A stretch of 64,000 bases of DNA from Nioella sp965215655 (GCF_965215655.1 NZ_OZ244111.1:2914001-2978000), one strand, 5' to 3'. Counted from the stretch's first letter, positions 15,850-24,823 are shown. Numbers and translations: made by a program. Notes: generated by a model from the letters alone, not told the origin.

Positions 15850-17107
15850 GAACCCGTTCGATATGTGCCCCGCAGGCGCGCAGTTTCTCCTCCACCCGCT
15901 CATATCCACGGTCGAGATGGTAGACCCGGTTCACCACGGTTTCACCTTCGGCGGCCAGCGCCGCGAGGATCAGCGACACCGACGCACGCAGATCGGTCGC
16001 CATCACCGGCGCGCCGCGCAGACGGTCCACCCCGGTCACCGTGGCATGACCGCCATGCACGTCAATCTGTGCCCCCATCCGCACCAGTTCCGGGGCATGC
16101 ATGAAGCGGTTCTCGAAAATCTTCTCTTCCAGCACAGACGTGCCCTCGGCCGTGCACATCAGCGCCATCATCTGTGCCTGCAGGTCGGTGGGGAAGCCGG
16201 GGAACGGCTCTGTCACCACATCGACGGCCTTCACCCGCCCATTGGCGCGGCGCACCTTCAGACCCTTGGCAGTCTCCTCGACGTCGATCCCCGCCTCATT
16301 GAGCTTCGCCGTGAAGCTTTCCACGAGGCTGAGTTTGCCGCCCAGAAGTTCCACCTCGCCGCCGGTAATCGCCGGGGCCAGCATGTAGGTGCCCAGTTCG
16401 ATCCGGTCCGTGACAACAGGATGGGTCGCGCCATGCAGACGATCGACACCCTGAATTTCGATGGTGGAGGTGCCCTCGCCCGCGATCTGCGCGCCCATGG
16501 CCCGCAGGCATTCGACCAGATCGACGATCTCAGGCTCGCGGGCAGCGTTTTTCAGCACCGTGGTTCCCTTGGCCAGGGTCGCAGCCATCACCACGTTTTC
16601 GGTCGCCCCCACGCTGGCAAAGCGCAGCTCATGCACCGCGCCTTTCAGCCCGCCGGGGGCCTTGGCGTGCAGATAGCCGTCGCGCAGTTCGATCTCGGCA
16701 CCCAGGGCCTCCAGCGCGGTGATATGAATATCCATGGGCCGCGCGCCAATCGCACAGCCGCCGGGCAGCGACACCTCGGCCTGACCATGCCGCGCCAGAA
16801 GCGGGCCGAGCACGAGGTTCGAGGCGCGCATCTTCCGCACGATGTCATAATGCGCCATATGATTGTCCGCCCCATGGGAGGACATGGCGATGACCTTGCC
16901 ATCATTCATCGCCGTGACTTCCGCGCCAAGCGAGCGCAGAAGCTCCGTCATGGTGCGGATATCCGACAGGCGCGGCGCATTGGTCAGCGTCAGCGGTTCC
17001 TCGCTCAGCAGCGTCGCAGGCATGAGCGTGAGGCAGGCATTCTTGGCGCCCGCAATGGGAATCGCGCCGTTCAGCTCGCTTCCGCCCTTGATGATGATCC
17101 GATCCAA
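15836..17107 (-). CDS. murA: UDP-N-acetylglucosamine 1-carboxyvinyltransferase
   Basis: First committed enzyme of peptidoglycan synthesis, transferring enolpyruvate from PEP to UDP-GlcNAc; 423 residues, full length. N-terminal MDRIIIKGGSELNGAIPIAG with the conserved Lys/Asn, the catalytic Cys in LPGGCAIGARPMDIH (fosfomycin target present) and the C-terminal RVYHLDRGYERVEEKL are all visible. Confidence 0.96.
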   Translation of the reverse strand: MDRIIIKGGSELNGAIPIAGAKNACLTLMPATLLSEEPLTLTNAPRLSDIRTMTELLRSLGAEVTAMNDGKVIAMSSHGADNHMAHYDIVRKMRASNLVLGPLLARHGQAEVSLPGGCAIGARPMDIHITALEALGAEIELRDGYLHAKAPGGLKGAVHELRFASVGATENVVMAATLAKGTTVLKNAAREPEIVDLVECLRAMGAQIAGEGTSTIEIQGVDRLHGATHPVVTDRIELGTYMLAPAITGGEVELLGGKLSLVESFTAKLNEAGIDVEETAKGLKVRRANGRVKAVDVVTEPFPGFPTDLQAQMMALMCTAEGTSVLEEKIFENRFMHAPELVRMGAQIDVHGGHATVTGVDRLRGAPVMATDLRASVSLILAALAAEGETVVNRVYHLDRGYERVEEKLRACGAHIERVHGDG

Positions 17108-17143
17108 TGCCTTGCCTCTCTGATTATGTCCGGGGCCGTCCGG

Positions 17144-17317
17144 TCATTCCGGCTGGCCCTTGTCCTGCTCCGCCCCCGACGCGGCCCGTGCCCGCGCCTG
17201 CGCCTTGCGCCTGCCCATGTTCGCCTTGAGCGCCGCTTTCAACCGGTCTTCGCGGCTTTGCGGCGCTTTTTTCGGGGCGGTTTGCCCTGCTTTCACTGGG
17301 GGTTTCTCGGTGCTCAT
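17144..17317 (-). CDS. Small basic conserved-type hypothetical protein (57 aa)
   Basis: 57 codons from ATG 17317 to TGA 17144, preceded by AAGGAAGGGGCC. The product starts MSTEKPPVKAGQTAPKKAPQ, then SREDRLKAALKANMGRRKAQ, and ends acidic-polar. It is very rich in Lys, Arg and Ala and mostly helical or disordered, like short proteins seen upstream of murA in this group. No domain recognised; a nucleic-acid-associated role is a guess from charge only. Confidence 0.6.
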   Translation of the reverse strand: MSTEKPPVKAGQTAPKKAPQSREDRLKAALKANMGRRKAQARARAASGAEQDKGQPE

Positions 17318-17408
17318 GGCCCCTTCCTTACTACCAAGGCGAAAAAGGGTCCAGATTGCCCTTGCACCATGCTTCGATTGAGTCTAATTCACCGCCCACA
17401 CGAAGCGG

Positions 17409-17483
17409 GCCGCAGTAGCTCAGTGGTAGAGCGCGTCATTGGTAATGACGAGGTCGGGAGTTCAATCCTCCCCTGCGGCACCA
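17409..17483 (+). tRNA. tRNA-Thr(GGT)
   Basis: 75 bases with CCA encoded. Acceptor arms GCCGCAG/CTGCGGC pair, anticodon stem CGTCA/TGACG encloses loop TTGGTAA with anticodon GGT at 17441-17443 (reads ACC/ACU), and the T arm GGGAGTTCAATCCTCCC is present. D arm GCTCAGTGGTAGAGC is standard. Confidence 0.97.
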
Positions 17484-17622
17484 TCTCGCTTCTTGAGCCC
17501 GAAATCCCCCTGAGCATCTATACAAGGGAAGGATTATTCGGGAGGTCCATACACCTAATTCAGGCCATATCGCAGCAGTTCCGAAACTGCCGATCCGCGC
17601 ATAGTCCGGCGCAAGCAATAAT

Positions 17623-18036
17623 TCACAATTTATACATATACTTCAATGACTTGATGGATGCTTCAGGGAGGACAATTCTCTCCTCTAGCCGTCCCTTTGG
17701 TGCGATGGAATTTGCAATGCGCACCTGACGCACGATCTTGTCGTGTTCCAGCTTTTCGATTCTGAATTCACAGCCACTGACAACGGACGCGCCGTTTGCT
17801 TCACCGATCTGTCCCGGCATGATTTCAACCTGCGGGCCACGGTCTTCGGACTGCTTCCTTGGCGCCTTATTGTCATTATGTGCGGGAGCGAGGTTCATGT
17901 TCCACAGGTCCCGCAACATGGCCTTTGCCAAATCGAAGAGCCCATGGGCAGGCCTCATCTTCCAGAGGATTTCTGCAAAGCCATCTTCCAAGCTTGCCAT
18001 CGGAACCGAACGACTTTGAGGCAATGCAACCGTCAT
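17623..18036 (-). CDS. Hypothetical protein
   Basis: 137 residues, not recognised. The N-terminal third (SLEDGFAEILWKMRPAHGLF and following) looks helical and protein-like; the middle is polar and the end basic. No signal peptide. No good ribosome site precedes the ATG at 18036; M13 (18000) is an alternative start. Base composition here is visibly lower in GC than the flanks, and the gene sits downstream of the tRNA, so it may belong to a small acquired segment. An open frame on the opposite strand is a less likely reading. Confidence 0.5.
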   Translation of the reverse strand: MTVALPQSRSVPMASLEDGFAEILWKMRPAHGLFDLAKAMLRDLWNMNLAPAHNDNKAPRKQSEDRGPQVEIMPGQIGEANGASVVSGCEFRIEKLEHDKIVRQVRIANSIAPKGRLEERIVLPEASIKSLKYMYKL

Positions 18037-18193
18037 AGCATTGTCACCGAGGCCGCAAGCCAGAAAGCCTCGTGTCGGAAAGCTATCATATTAACACGTT
18101 TCGAGCAGCCCTTGCAGGACATGGAAGCTCGGGCAGGAATTCAGGGCGCGATCCACTGAATAGGTCAGCCACAGCCCTGGTCTTGCAGCAAGA

Positions 18194-18224
18194 CGACCGG
18201 GCCATCAGAAACGCGGCCCGGTCG
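18194..18224 (-). terminator. Terminator-like hairpin after the solute-binding protein gene
   Basis: CGACCGGGCC (18194-18203) pairs with GGCCCGGTCG (18215-18224), 10 bp with an 11-base loop, 21 bases beyond the stop at 18245. A short TCTT follows on the minus strand. Confidence 0.6.
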
Positions 18225-18244
18225 ATCTCTTGGCTGACTGTCGG

Positions 18245-19867
18245 TCAGCCGATTATATGAATGTCATGTACCGCAATCTCGTAGAACGGGTGCACGTCGA
18301 CATTAGCGAAACGCCCGTTGGAGTGGTTGAAGACCGACCGCCAGTAAGGCTGGATCATCACGCCTTCTTCCTGCATGATCTGCTGAATCCGGGTCATGAT
18401 CTCTCGCCGTGCGTCGGCATCGGCCACAGCCATGGCCTGATCGAGCAGCGCATCGAACTCGGCATTCGCAAAACCCGATTCATTCCAGGGCACGCCCGAT
18501 TTATAGGCCAGCGCCAGCACCTGAACGCCAAGCGGGCGGGGGCCCCATTCCGTTGCCGAGAACGGATATTCCGTCCAACCGTTCCAGAAGGTCGCGCCGG
18601 GCATGATGCGGCGTTCCACCGTCATGCCCGCGTCACGCATCTGGGCCGCGACAGCCGAGCAGGTGTTGGACTGCCATTCGGTGTCAAGCGAGATCAGTTC
18701 AAACACCGTATCCGCGTGGCCCGCTTCGGTCAGCAGCGCCATGGCCCCTTCGGGATCGGCCTGAAGCGGTGGAAGTTCGGCATATTCCGGGTGGATCGGG
18801 CAGACATGGTGGTTCTCGCCAAGAAGGCCCAAGCCGCCAATGCCCAGTTGCAGGATGGTTGAATTGTCCACTGCCATCTGCAATGCCCGGCGCACGTCGC
18901 GATTGTCGAAGGGGGCAGAGTTCTGATTGAACCGCACCGCGAGCGTGTTGGCTGTAACGGCTTCCGTCGAGGTCCAGCCGATGGAATCGAAGGCCGCAAC
19001 ATAGTCGGAATCGGTGCGGTAGGTCAGGTCGATATCCGCTGCGTCCGCCGAGGCGAGGACCGCCGCCATGTCGGTGCCGAGGTCGATGAACTCGATCCGG
19101 TCCAGCCAGCCGCCCTCGCGCCAGTAATCATGATCCGGGTTGCGCTCCAGCACCTGCAGCACGCCGACCTCGTTATGCACGGGCAGGTAGGCCCCTGTTC
19201 CAACGGGATTTTCCGAAGGATCGCCACCGGTGTAGCTGGTATGGACAATAGCCGCCGGATAGTCCGACAACGCCGCCATGATCGCGATGTCCGGGCGTTG
19301 CAGGTTCAGCTGCAGGGTGTGGTCATCGACAACCACCACCGCACCTTCGGCGAGCTGGTTGGTCTCTGCATCCTGCAAGGCCCCGACGCGGGTGGCCATC
19401 GAATTGCCCTCGACCGTGCTGTCGGCCCAGCGTTCAAGGTTGAAGGCCACGTCGGACGCGGTGAAGGGATCGCCATTGTTCCAGCTGACCCCCTGTCGCA
19501 GATGCAGGGTGTATTGGGTGGCATCCTCGTTGGCCTCCCAGCTTTCGCACAGCGCGCCGGTAACGGTGCCGTCCCGGTTGAACTGGGTCAGGTAGTCCAG
19601 CCAGCCACGGCAGAAGTTGGCATATTCCGTCCAGTCCCAAAGGCGCGGATCCTTCAGCGCCTTCGTTTCCATGTTCACCCGCAGGGTCCCGCCCCGCATG
19701 GCTTGCGCATGGGCCGGGGCGGGCATGGTCAGCCCGATCATCGAATAGGCTGCGGTGGCCGATACGCCGAGCATCGTGGCGCGGCTCAGGAATTCGCGGC
19801 GACTGAGCTGTCCGGCCTCATACTCTTGGGCGTAGAGCGCTGCAACGGGGTGCGTCTTGCGGGTCAT
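18245..19867 (-). CDS. ABC transporter substrate-binding protein, family 5 (peptide/opine type), Tat-exported
   Basis: 540-residue periplasmic binding protein of the DppA/OppA family (SBP_bac_5). The N-terminus carries LSRREFLSRATMLGVSATAA, a twin-arginine signal, ending AHAQA. Downstream segments such as LRQGVSWNNGDPFTASDVAF and NDRDVRRALQ-like NRDVRRALQMAVDNS are the usual family blocks. Start ATG 19867 follows AAGGGAGATC. No permease or ATPase is beside it, so it must pair with subunits elsewhere. It is divergent from the DMGDH/MttB operon and shares its regulatory gap, so the ligand may be a methylated amine-containing compound. Confidence 0.88.
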   Translation of the reverse strand: MTRKTHPVAALYAQEYEAGQLSRREFLSRATMLGVSATAAYSMIGLTMPAPAHAQAMRGGTLRVNMETKALKDPRLWDWTEYANFCRGWLDYLTQFNRDGTVTGALCESWEANEDATQYTLHLRQGVSWNNGDPFTASDVAFNLERWADSTVEGNSMATRVGALQDAETNQLAEGAVVVVDDHTLQLNLQRPDIAIMAALSDYPAAIVHTSYTGGDPSENPVGTGAYLPVHNEVGVLQVLERNPDHDYWREGGWLDRIEFIDLGTDMAAVLASADAADIDLTYRTDSDYVAAFDSIGWTSTEAVTANTLAVRFNQNSAPFDNRDVRRALQMAVDNSTILQLGIGGLGLLGENHHVCPIHPEYAELPPLQADPEGAMALLTEAGHADTVFELISLDTEWQSNTCSAVAAQMRDAGMTVERRIMPGATFWNGWTEYPFSATEWGPRPLGVQVLALAYKSGVPWNESGFANAEFDALLDQAMAVADADARREIMTRIQQIMQEEGVMIQPYWRSVFNHSNGRFANVDVHPFYEIAVHDIHIIG

Positions 19868-19908
19868 TGACTGGGATCTCCCTTGTTGAACGGGGTGCCG
19901 TGATTCTG

Positions 19909-19924
19909 TGGACACAACTGTCCA
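19909..19924. promoter_or_regulatory. Palindromic operator candidate 1 (TGGACA-N4-TGTCCA)
   Basis: Perfect 6-bp inverted repeat with a 4-base spacer, 42 bases upstream of the binding-protein start. Shares the core GACA-N4-TGTC with candidate 2 at 20052-20071. A TetR-family regulator encoded at 24146 is the obvious candidate to bind both. Confidence 0.55.
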
Positions 19925-20051
19925 TAGGATTTTCCATCCCTGCGATTCCGTCAATCTCTTTCAGAGGCACTTTGGAAAACCGTTATAAATCAGGAAACTA
20001 TTGCAGGCTTGGTTTGACTTTCCGGCAAGAGCAAACCTCTTGACGAAAGAA

Positions 20052-20071
20052 TCTAGACAGTGTTGTCTAGA
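20052..20071. promoter_or_regulatory. Palindromic operator candidate 2 (TCTAGACA-N4-TGTCTAGA)
   Basis: Perfect 8-bp inverted repeat around GTGT, 47 bases before the ATG of the DMGDH-like gene. Same core and spacing as candidate 1, 143 bp away, so the divergent promoters may be co-regulated. Confidence 0.65.
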
Positions 20072-20118
20072 GAAACGAGCACCGGTTTTGGCAGCCGATA
20101 TCTGCAAGGGAGAAGAAG

Positions 20119-22536
20119 ATGAAATCTCACTACAGGGCCGTGATCATCGGCGGTGGCGTCGTCGGGGCTTCGGTACTTTACCACCTCGCGAAATTCGGCT
20201 GGAAAGATGTCTGCCTGATCGAGCGCAAAGTACTGACGGCGGGGTCCAGCTGGCACGCGGCGGGGGGGTTTCACGCACTGAACGCGGACCCGAATATTGC
20301 CGCGCTGCAGGCCTATACCATCGACCTGCTTACCGAAATCGAGAAGGAATCGGGCCAATCGGTTGGAATGCACATGACCGGCGGCATGACGCTGGCTGGC
20401 ACGCCCGACCGGTGGGAATGGCTGCAATCGGCCTATCGCACCTTTCAGTCCATCGGGATCGACGATGTTCACCTGATCTCTGCCGAGGAAGCCGGAGAGC
20501 TGAATCCCCTGATGTCGACCCATGGCATTCTGGGTGGCATGTATGCCGACCGCGAAGGCTATGTCGATACGACGGGCACGGTGCATGCCTATGCCGGCGC
20601 GGCCCGCAAATACGGCGGCGAGGTAATCGAGCACAACCGCGTTCTGGAACTGGTGCAGACCGGGGACGGATGGGACGTCGTCACCGAAAAGGGCACGATC
20701 CATACGGAACATGTCGTCAATGCTGCCGGTCTCTGGGCCAAGCAGGTCGGCCGCATGGCGGGGATCGAGCTGCCCGTCTCGCCCCTCAATCACCACTACC
20801 TCATCTCCGACACGATCCCGGAAGTGGCCGCGCTGGAAAAGGAGATGCCGCTGACGGTCGATCTCGAAGGCTTCACCTATATGCGGCAGGACCAGAAAGG
20901 CATGTTGCTGGGCATTTACGAGATCGATCACCAGCATTGGATGATGGATGGCGCGCCCTGGGAATACGGGTTCGAGCTTCAGCAGGAAGACCCCGACCGG
21001 ATCGAGAAAGAACTGATCCTCGGATTTGAACGCTATCCCGTCTTGCAGAATGTCGGCATCAAGACATGGGTCAACGGAGCGTTCACCTTCGCGCCCGATG
21101 GCAACCCGCTGGTCGGACCGGTGCGTGGCAAACCGGGCTACTGGTGCGCCTGTGGCGTGATGGCGGGCTTCCTTCAGGGCGGCGGCGTCGGGAAATCGCT
21201 GGCGGAATGGATGATTCATGGTGAGCCGGAGGCCGATGTCTTCGGCATGGATGTGGCGCGCTTCGGCGACTATGCGCAGAACAAACGCTTTATCCGGGAA
21301 ACCACCGGCCAGTTCTACACCCGCCGGTTCGTGATGACCTATCCGAACGAGCAACTGCCTGCGGGCCGTCCGTTGAAAATGGCCCCGGCCCATGACGCGA
21401 TGACGGCAGCGGGGGCACGATGGGGGGCAAGCTACGGGTTGGAACTGCCGCTCTACTTTGCGCCGGACGGGTTCGAGGAAACGCCAACCCTCAAACGCTC
21501 CAACGCCTTCCCCATCGTGGCCGAGGAATGCCGCGCAGTGCGCGAAGCCGCTGGCTTGCTGGACATATCGGCCTTCTCACGCTTCGAGGTAACGGGACCG
21601 GGGGCCGAAGCCTGGCTTGATCACATCATGGCGTCGAAACTGCCGGCACCCGGCCGCGCTCGGCTGGCCCCGATGCTGAGCGAAACGGGCAAGCTGAAGG
21701 GCGACCTCACAGTGTTCAACTGGGGCGACGGCACTTGGTGGATCATGGGCAGCTACTACCTGCGCGAATGGCACATGCGCTGGTTCGCCGATCACATAGG
21801 CACGGATGTGAACGTGGCCGATATCTCTGACGCGACGGTCGGCTTCTCGCTCTCCGGTCCCAACAGTCTGAAGGTGCTGGAACGGCTGACCGACGGGCCG
21901 ATTGCCGAGTTGCCCTTCATGGGCTGTGGACATTTCGATGTCGGGTTGGTGCGGGCGAAGATCGGGCGGCTCTCTGTTGCGGGGGAGCTTGGGTACGAGA
22001 TCCACTGTTCCGCCGCCGATCACATCGCGCTGCGCCGGGCCTTGCTGGAGGCGGGCGACGGGCTCGGGCTGCGCGAGGTCGGGTTCAATGCTCTGCTTAG
22101 CCTGCGGTTGGAGAAGAGCTTCGGCATCTGGTCGGCGGAGTTCACCCAAGGCTACACGCCGGGCATGACCGGCATGGATCGCTGGATCGCCTGGGACAAG
22201 CGAGATTTCGTCGGCCGCACGGCGGCTCTGGCAGAGCGCGACGCGGGGGCCCGACAGGTGATCGTCACGCTGGAGGTCGACGCGACCGACGCGGATGCCA
22301 GCGGCTATGAACCGGTGTGGCAGGATGGCCGGCGCGTGGGCTTCGTCACCTCCGGCGGCTATGGCCACACGGTCGGGAAATCCCTGGCGCTGGCGATGGT
22401 GGATCGGGCCGCGGCGGCAGAGGGCACAGATCTGTCCGTTCATATCGTCGGGCAGGCGTGCAAGGCGACGGTCATCGCACCATCGCCCTATGATCCGGTG
22501 GGCGGCGCGATGCGCGGGCAAAGGGCAAGGTCATGA
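20119..22536 (+). CDS. FAD-dependent oxidase/GcvT-fold protein, dimethylglycine dehydrogenase-like
   Basis: 805 residues in two halves. Residues about 1-370 are a DAO-type FAD domain (VIIGGGVVGASVLYHLAKFG; SSWHAAGG, where the His matches the covalently flavinylated His of DMGDH/sarcosine dehydrogenase). An FAO_M linker follows, then GcvT N and C domains from about 430 on, which hand the methylene group to tetrahydrofolate. It should demethylate an N-methylated amino acid oxidatively. AAGGGAGAAG precedes the ATG. Overlaps the MttB gene by four bases. Dimethylglycine is the family's best-known substrate, but many paralogues exist and specificity is not shown here. Confidence 0.87.
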   Translation: MKSHYRAVIIGGGVVGASVLYHLAKFGWKDVCLIERKVLTAGSSWHAAGGFHALNADPNIAALQAYTIDLLTEIEKESGQSVGMHMTGGMTLAGTPDRWEWLQSAYRTFQSIGIDDVHLISAEEAGELNPLMSTHGILGGMYADREGYVDTTGTVHAYAGAARKYGGEVIEHNRVLELVQTGDGWDVVTEKGTIHTEHVVNAAGLWAKQVGRMAGIELPVSPLNHHYLISDTIPEVAALEKEMPLTVDLEGFTYMRQDQKGMLLGIYEIDHQHWMMDGAPWEYGFELQQEDPDRIEKELILGFERYPVLQNVGIKTWVNGAFTFAPDGNPLVGPVRGKPGYWCACGVMAGFLQGGGVGKSLAEWMIHGEPEADVFGMDVARFGDYAQNKRFIRETTGQFYTRRFVMTYPNEQLPAGRPLKMAPAHDAMTAAGARWGASYGLELPLYFAPDGFEETPTLKRSNAFPIVAEECRAVREAAGLLDISAFSRFEVTGPGAEAWLDHIMASKLPAPGRARLAPMLSETGKLKGDLTVFNWGDGTWWIMGSYYLREWHMRWFADHIGTDVNVADISDATVGFSLSGPNSLKVLERLTDGPIAELPFMGCGHFDVGLVRAKIGRLSVAGELGYEIHCSAADHIALRRALLEAGDGLGLREVGFNALLSLRLEKSFGIWSAEFTQGYTPGMTGMDRWIAWDKRDFVGRTAALAERDAGARQVIVTLEVDATDADASGYEPVWQDGRRVGFVTSGGYGHTVGKSLALAMVDRAAAAEGTDLSVHIVGQACKATVIAPSPYDPVGGAMRGQRARS

Positions 22537-24083
22537 CTGGACTGGTCGAAACCGGTGGTCGGCGGAAACGGCGGCGAGGCGGCGAGGCGGGCGCGCCTGT
22601 GGGGCGTATCCCCCAGTATCGCCTGCTGAAAAACCCCTTCCCGGCGGTCCCTGCCGTCAGCGAAGACCGGGTGGAGGCCATCCATCAGACCGCCCTGCGG
22701 GTACTGGAGGAGCTTGGCGTCAAGGTGCTGCTGCCCGAGGCGCGGGCGATCTACAAGGCGGGCGGTGCGCGGGTCGACGAGGCCAGCGAGATGGTCTTCA
22801 TCGGGCGCGACATGGTCGAGGCGGCGCTGGCCTCGGCCCCGCGCAGCTTCCGCCTGCATGGCGCAACGCGGGACCGCGATCTGCAAATGGAGCTTGGCAC
22901 CCTCAGCTTCCAATCCGGCGCGGGGGCGCCGAACGTGACCGACCGGCTGCGCGGTCGCAGGCCGGGGGCGCTGTCGGATGTGATCGAACTGACCAAGATC
23001 GTCCAGCATTTCGACGCGATCCAGATGCTGTCGCCCGGGGTGGAGCCGCAGGACGTGGACGTTTCGCTACGCCATTATGCGTTCACCCGCACACAACTGA
23101 CCCTGTCGGACAAGATCCCCTTCGTCTTTTCGCGCGGCACGCCGCAGGCGCTCGATTGTTTTGAGATATTGCGGGACTTCCGGGGCCTGTCGGATGAGGA
23201 ATTCCTGACCCAGCCGCATTGCTACACCATCATCAACACCAATTCCCCGCGCCAGATCGACATTCCCATGGCACAGGGGCTGATCGACTTTGCCCGCCAC
23301 GGCCAGCCCGCGATCGTCACGCCCTTCTGCCTGATGGGGGCGATGGCCCCGGTCACTGTGGCGGGCGCGGTGACGCTGAGCCATGCGGAGGCGATGGCCG
23401 CGATCACCCTGACGCAGCTTGCACGCCCCGGCGCGCCGGTGATGTACGGGGCCTTTGCCTCCAACGTCGATATGAAATCCGGCGCGCCCGCCTTCGGCAC
23501 GCCCGAACAGGTCAAGGCAAGCCTTCTGTCAGGCCAGATGGCGCGCCACCTCGGTCTGCCCTGGCGCAACGCGGCGGGCTGCGCGGCCAATGTGAACGAC
23601 GCGCAAGCTGCTCATGAAACGCAGATGAGCCTCTGGGGCGCGGTGCTGGCGGGCGCGACGGTCGTCATCCACGCGGCGGGCTGGATCGAGGGGGGGCTGT
23701 CCGTCTCGATGGAAAAGCTCATCACCGACATGGAGGCCGTGCAGGTCATCGCCGAACTCTGTAGCGGCACGCCCGCCGGGGATGCGGATATCGCCTGGGA
23801 CGCGCTGGCCGAGGTGCAACCGGGCGGTCATTTCTTCGGCTGCGCCCATACGATGGAGCGATACGCCACGGCCTTCTACGAGCCGCTCGTTGCCGACTGG
23901 TCGAATTTCGGTACCTTCACCGAACGCGGATCGCGGGACGCGAACACCCGGGCCACGGATGTCTGGCAGAAGATCGTCGAAGATCACCAGCCCCCGACCT
24001 GCGCAACCCAGGAGCGTGTTGCCGCATTGGATGCCTTCATCACCCGCCGAACCGCCGAAGGTGGCGCACCACCGGTCAGCTAG
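22533..24083 (+). CDS. Trimethylamine methyltransferase (MttB/MtgB) superfamily protein, non-pyrrolysine
   Basis: 516-residue COG5598-type protein. The barrel includes EAIHQTALRVLEELGVKVL, FQSGAGAPNVTD, MLSPGVEPQDVDVSLRHY and TPFCLMGAMAPVTVAGAVTLSHAEA, all typical. No in-frame amber codon occurs, so it is not the pyrrolysine enzyme; relatives such as MtgB demethylate quaternary amines (glycine betaine, proline betaine, carnitine) onto a corrinoid protein. No corrinoid protein or activase gene is in the window. The basic first 25 residues (RRKRRRGG) are unusual. Coupled by ATGA to the oxidase gene. Confidence 0.85.
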   Translation: MTGLVETGGRRKRRRGGEAGAPVGRIPQYRLLKNPFPAVPAVSEDRVEAIHQTALRVLEELGVKVLLPEARAIYKAGGARVDEASEMVFIGRDMVEAALASAPRSFRLHGATRDRDLQMELGTLSFQSGAGAPNVTDRLRGRRPGALSDVIELTKIVQHFDAIQMLSPGVEPQDVDVSLRHYAFTRTQLTLSDKIPFVFSRGTPQALDCFEILRDFRGLSDEEFLTQPHCYTIINTNSPRQIDIPMAQGLIDFARHGQPAIVTPFCLMGAMAPVTVAGAVTLSHAEAMAAITLTQLARPGAPVMYGAFASNVDMKSGAPAFGTPEQVKASLLSGQMARHLGLPWRNAAGCAANVNDAQAAHETQMSLWGAVLAGATVVIHAAGWIEGGLSVSMEKLITDMEAVQVIAELCSGTPAGDADIAWDALAEVQPGGHFFGCAHTMERYATAFYEPLVADWSNFGTFTERGSRDANTRATDVWQKIVEDHQPPTCATQERVAALDAFITRRTAEGGAPPVS

Positions 24084-24145
24084 CCCCCTCGCAATTCCCC
24101 ATACCGCGCGATAGCCTCAGGCAAACGCACAAACGGACCAGACCA

Positions 24146-24823
24146 TTGACCGAGAAGCCACGGACCACCCCCCATGAACCCCGTCCCGTCGCCCATACCA
24201 AGGTGACGCGCGAGGATTGGCTGAATGTCGCCCGCGACATCCTGATCAGCGACGGGGTGGACAGCGTGAAGGTTCTGACCATCGGCAATCGGCTGGAGGT
24301 CTCGCGCTCCAGCTTCTACTGGTATTTCAAAAGCCGTCAGGACCTGTTGAACCAGCTTCTCGCCGAATGGGAACGCACCAATACCGGCATCATGGTCGCC
24401 CATTGCCGGATGCCCGCCAAGACGATCACGGCTGCGGTCAACAACTTCTTCCGCTGCATTGTCGATCCCGACGGGTTCAATCATCAGCTCGATTTCGCGG
24501 TGCGCGAATGGGCGCGGCGGGATGGCAAGGTGCGCCGCGTGATCGACCGCTCCGACACCGCACGCCATGCCGCGATTGCCGAGATGTTCACGCACCACGG
24601 CTACGACCCCGCCGAGGCCGATATTCGCGCCCGCGTGCTCTATTACCAGCAGCTTGGCTATTACGCGCTGGAACTGGCCGAGACGCTGGAAGAACGTCTG
24701 ACGCGCGTGGCGGGCTACCTCTACTGCTTCACCGGCGTGCACCCGAGCGCGGAGGAGGTCGAGGAGTTCACGCGCTTCGCGCTGTCCTTCGCCGATCCGA
24801 CGCCGGAGCGCTCCCTGTCATGA
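24146..24823 (+). CDS. TetR/AcrR family regulator
   Basis: 225 residues: N-terminal three-helix DNA-binding domain (DWLNVARDILISDGVDSVKVLTIGNRLEVSRSSFYWYFKSRQDLLNQLL) and an all-helical ligand domain. Start is uncertain: TTG at 24146 fits the longer reading, GTG at 24203 with AAGG just upstream is a shorter option. It lies inside the operon between mttB-like and sox genes and is probably its local regulator; the palindromes at 19909 and 20052 are candidate sites. Its stop overlaps the next start in ATGA. Confidence 0.88.
   Translation: MTEKPRTTPHEPRPVAHTKVTREDWLNVARDILISDGVDSVKVLTIGNRLEVSRSSFYWYFKSRQDLLNQLLAEWERTNTGIMVAHCRMPAKTITAAVNNFFRCIVDPDGFNHQLDFAVREWARRDGKVRRVIDRSDTARHAAIAEMFTHHGYDPAEADIRARVLYYQQLGYYALELAETLEERLTRVAGYLYCFTGVHPSAEEVEEFTRFALSFADPTPERSLS

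Noticed and set aside
15752..17728. Long plus-strand open frame antisense to murA, running across the tRNA
   Set aside because: It reads through a perfect tRNA gene and opposes murA with all its motifs.
17409..18244. Integrated element with attachment-site duplication at tRNA-Thr
   Set aside because: I found no second copy of the tRNA 3' end and no integrase; only composition suggests past transfer.
22533..24083. Possibility that the MttB protein uses pyrrolysine
   Set aside because: No in-frame TAG codon occurs; the frame is continuous for 516 residues.
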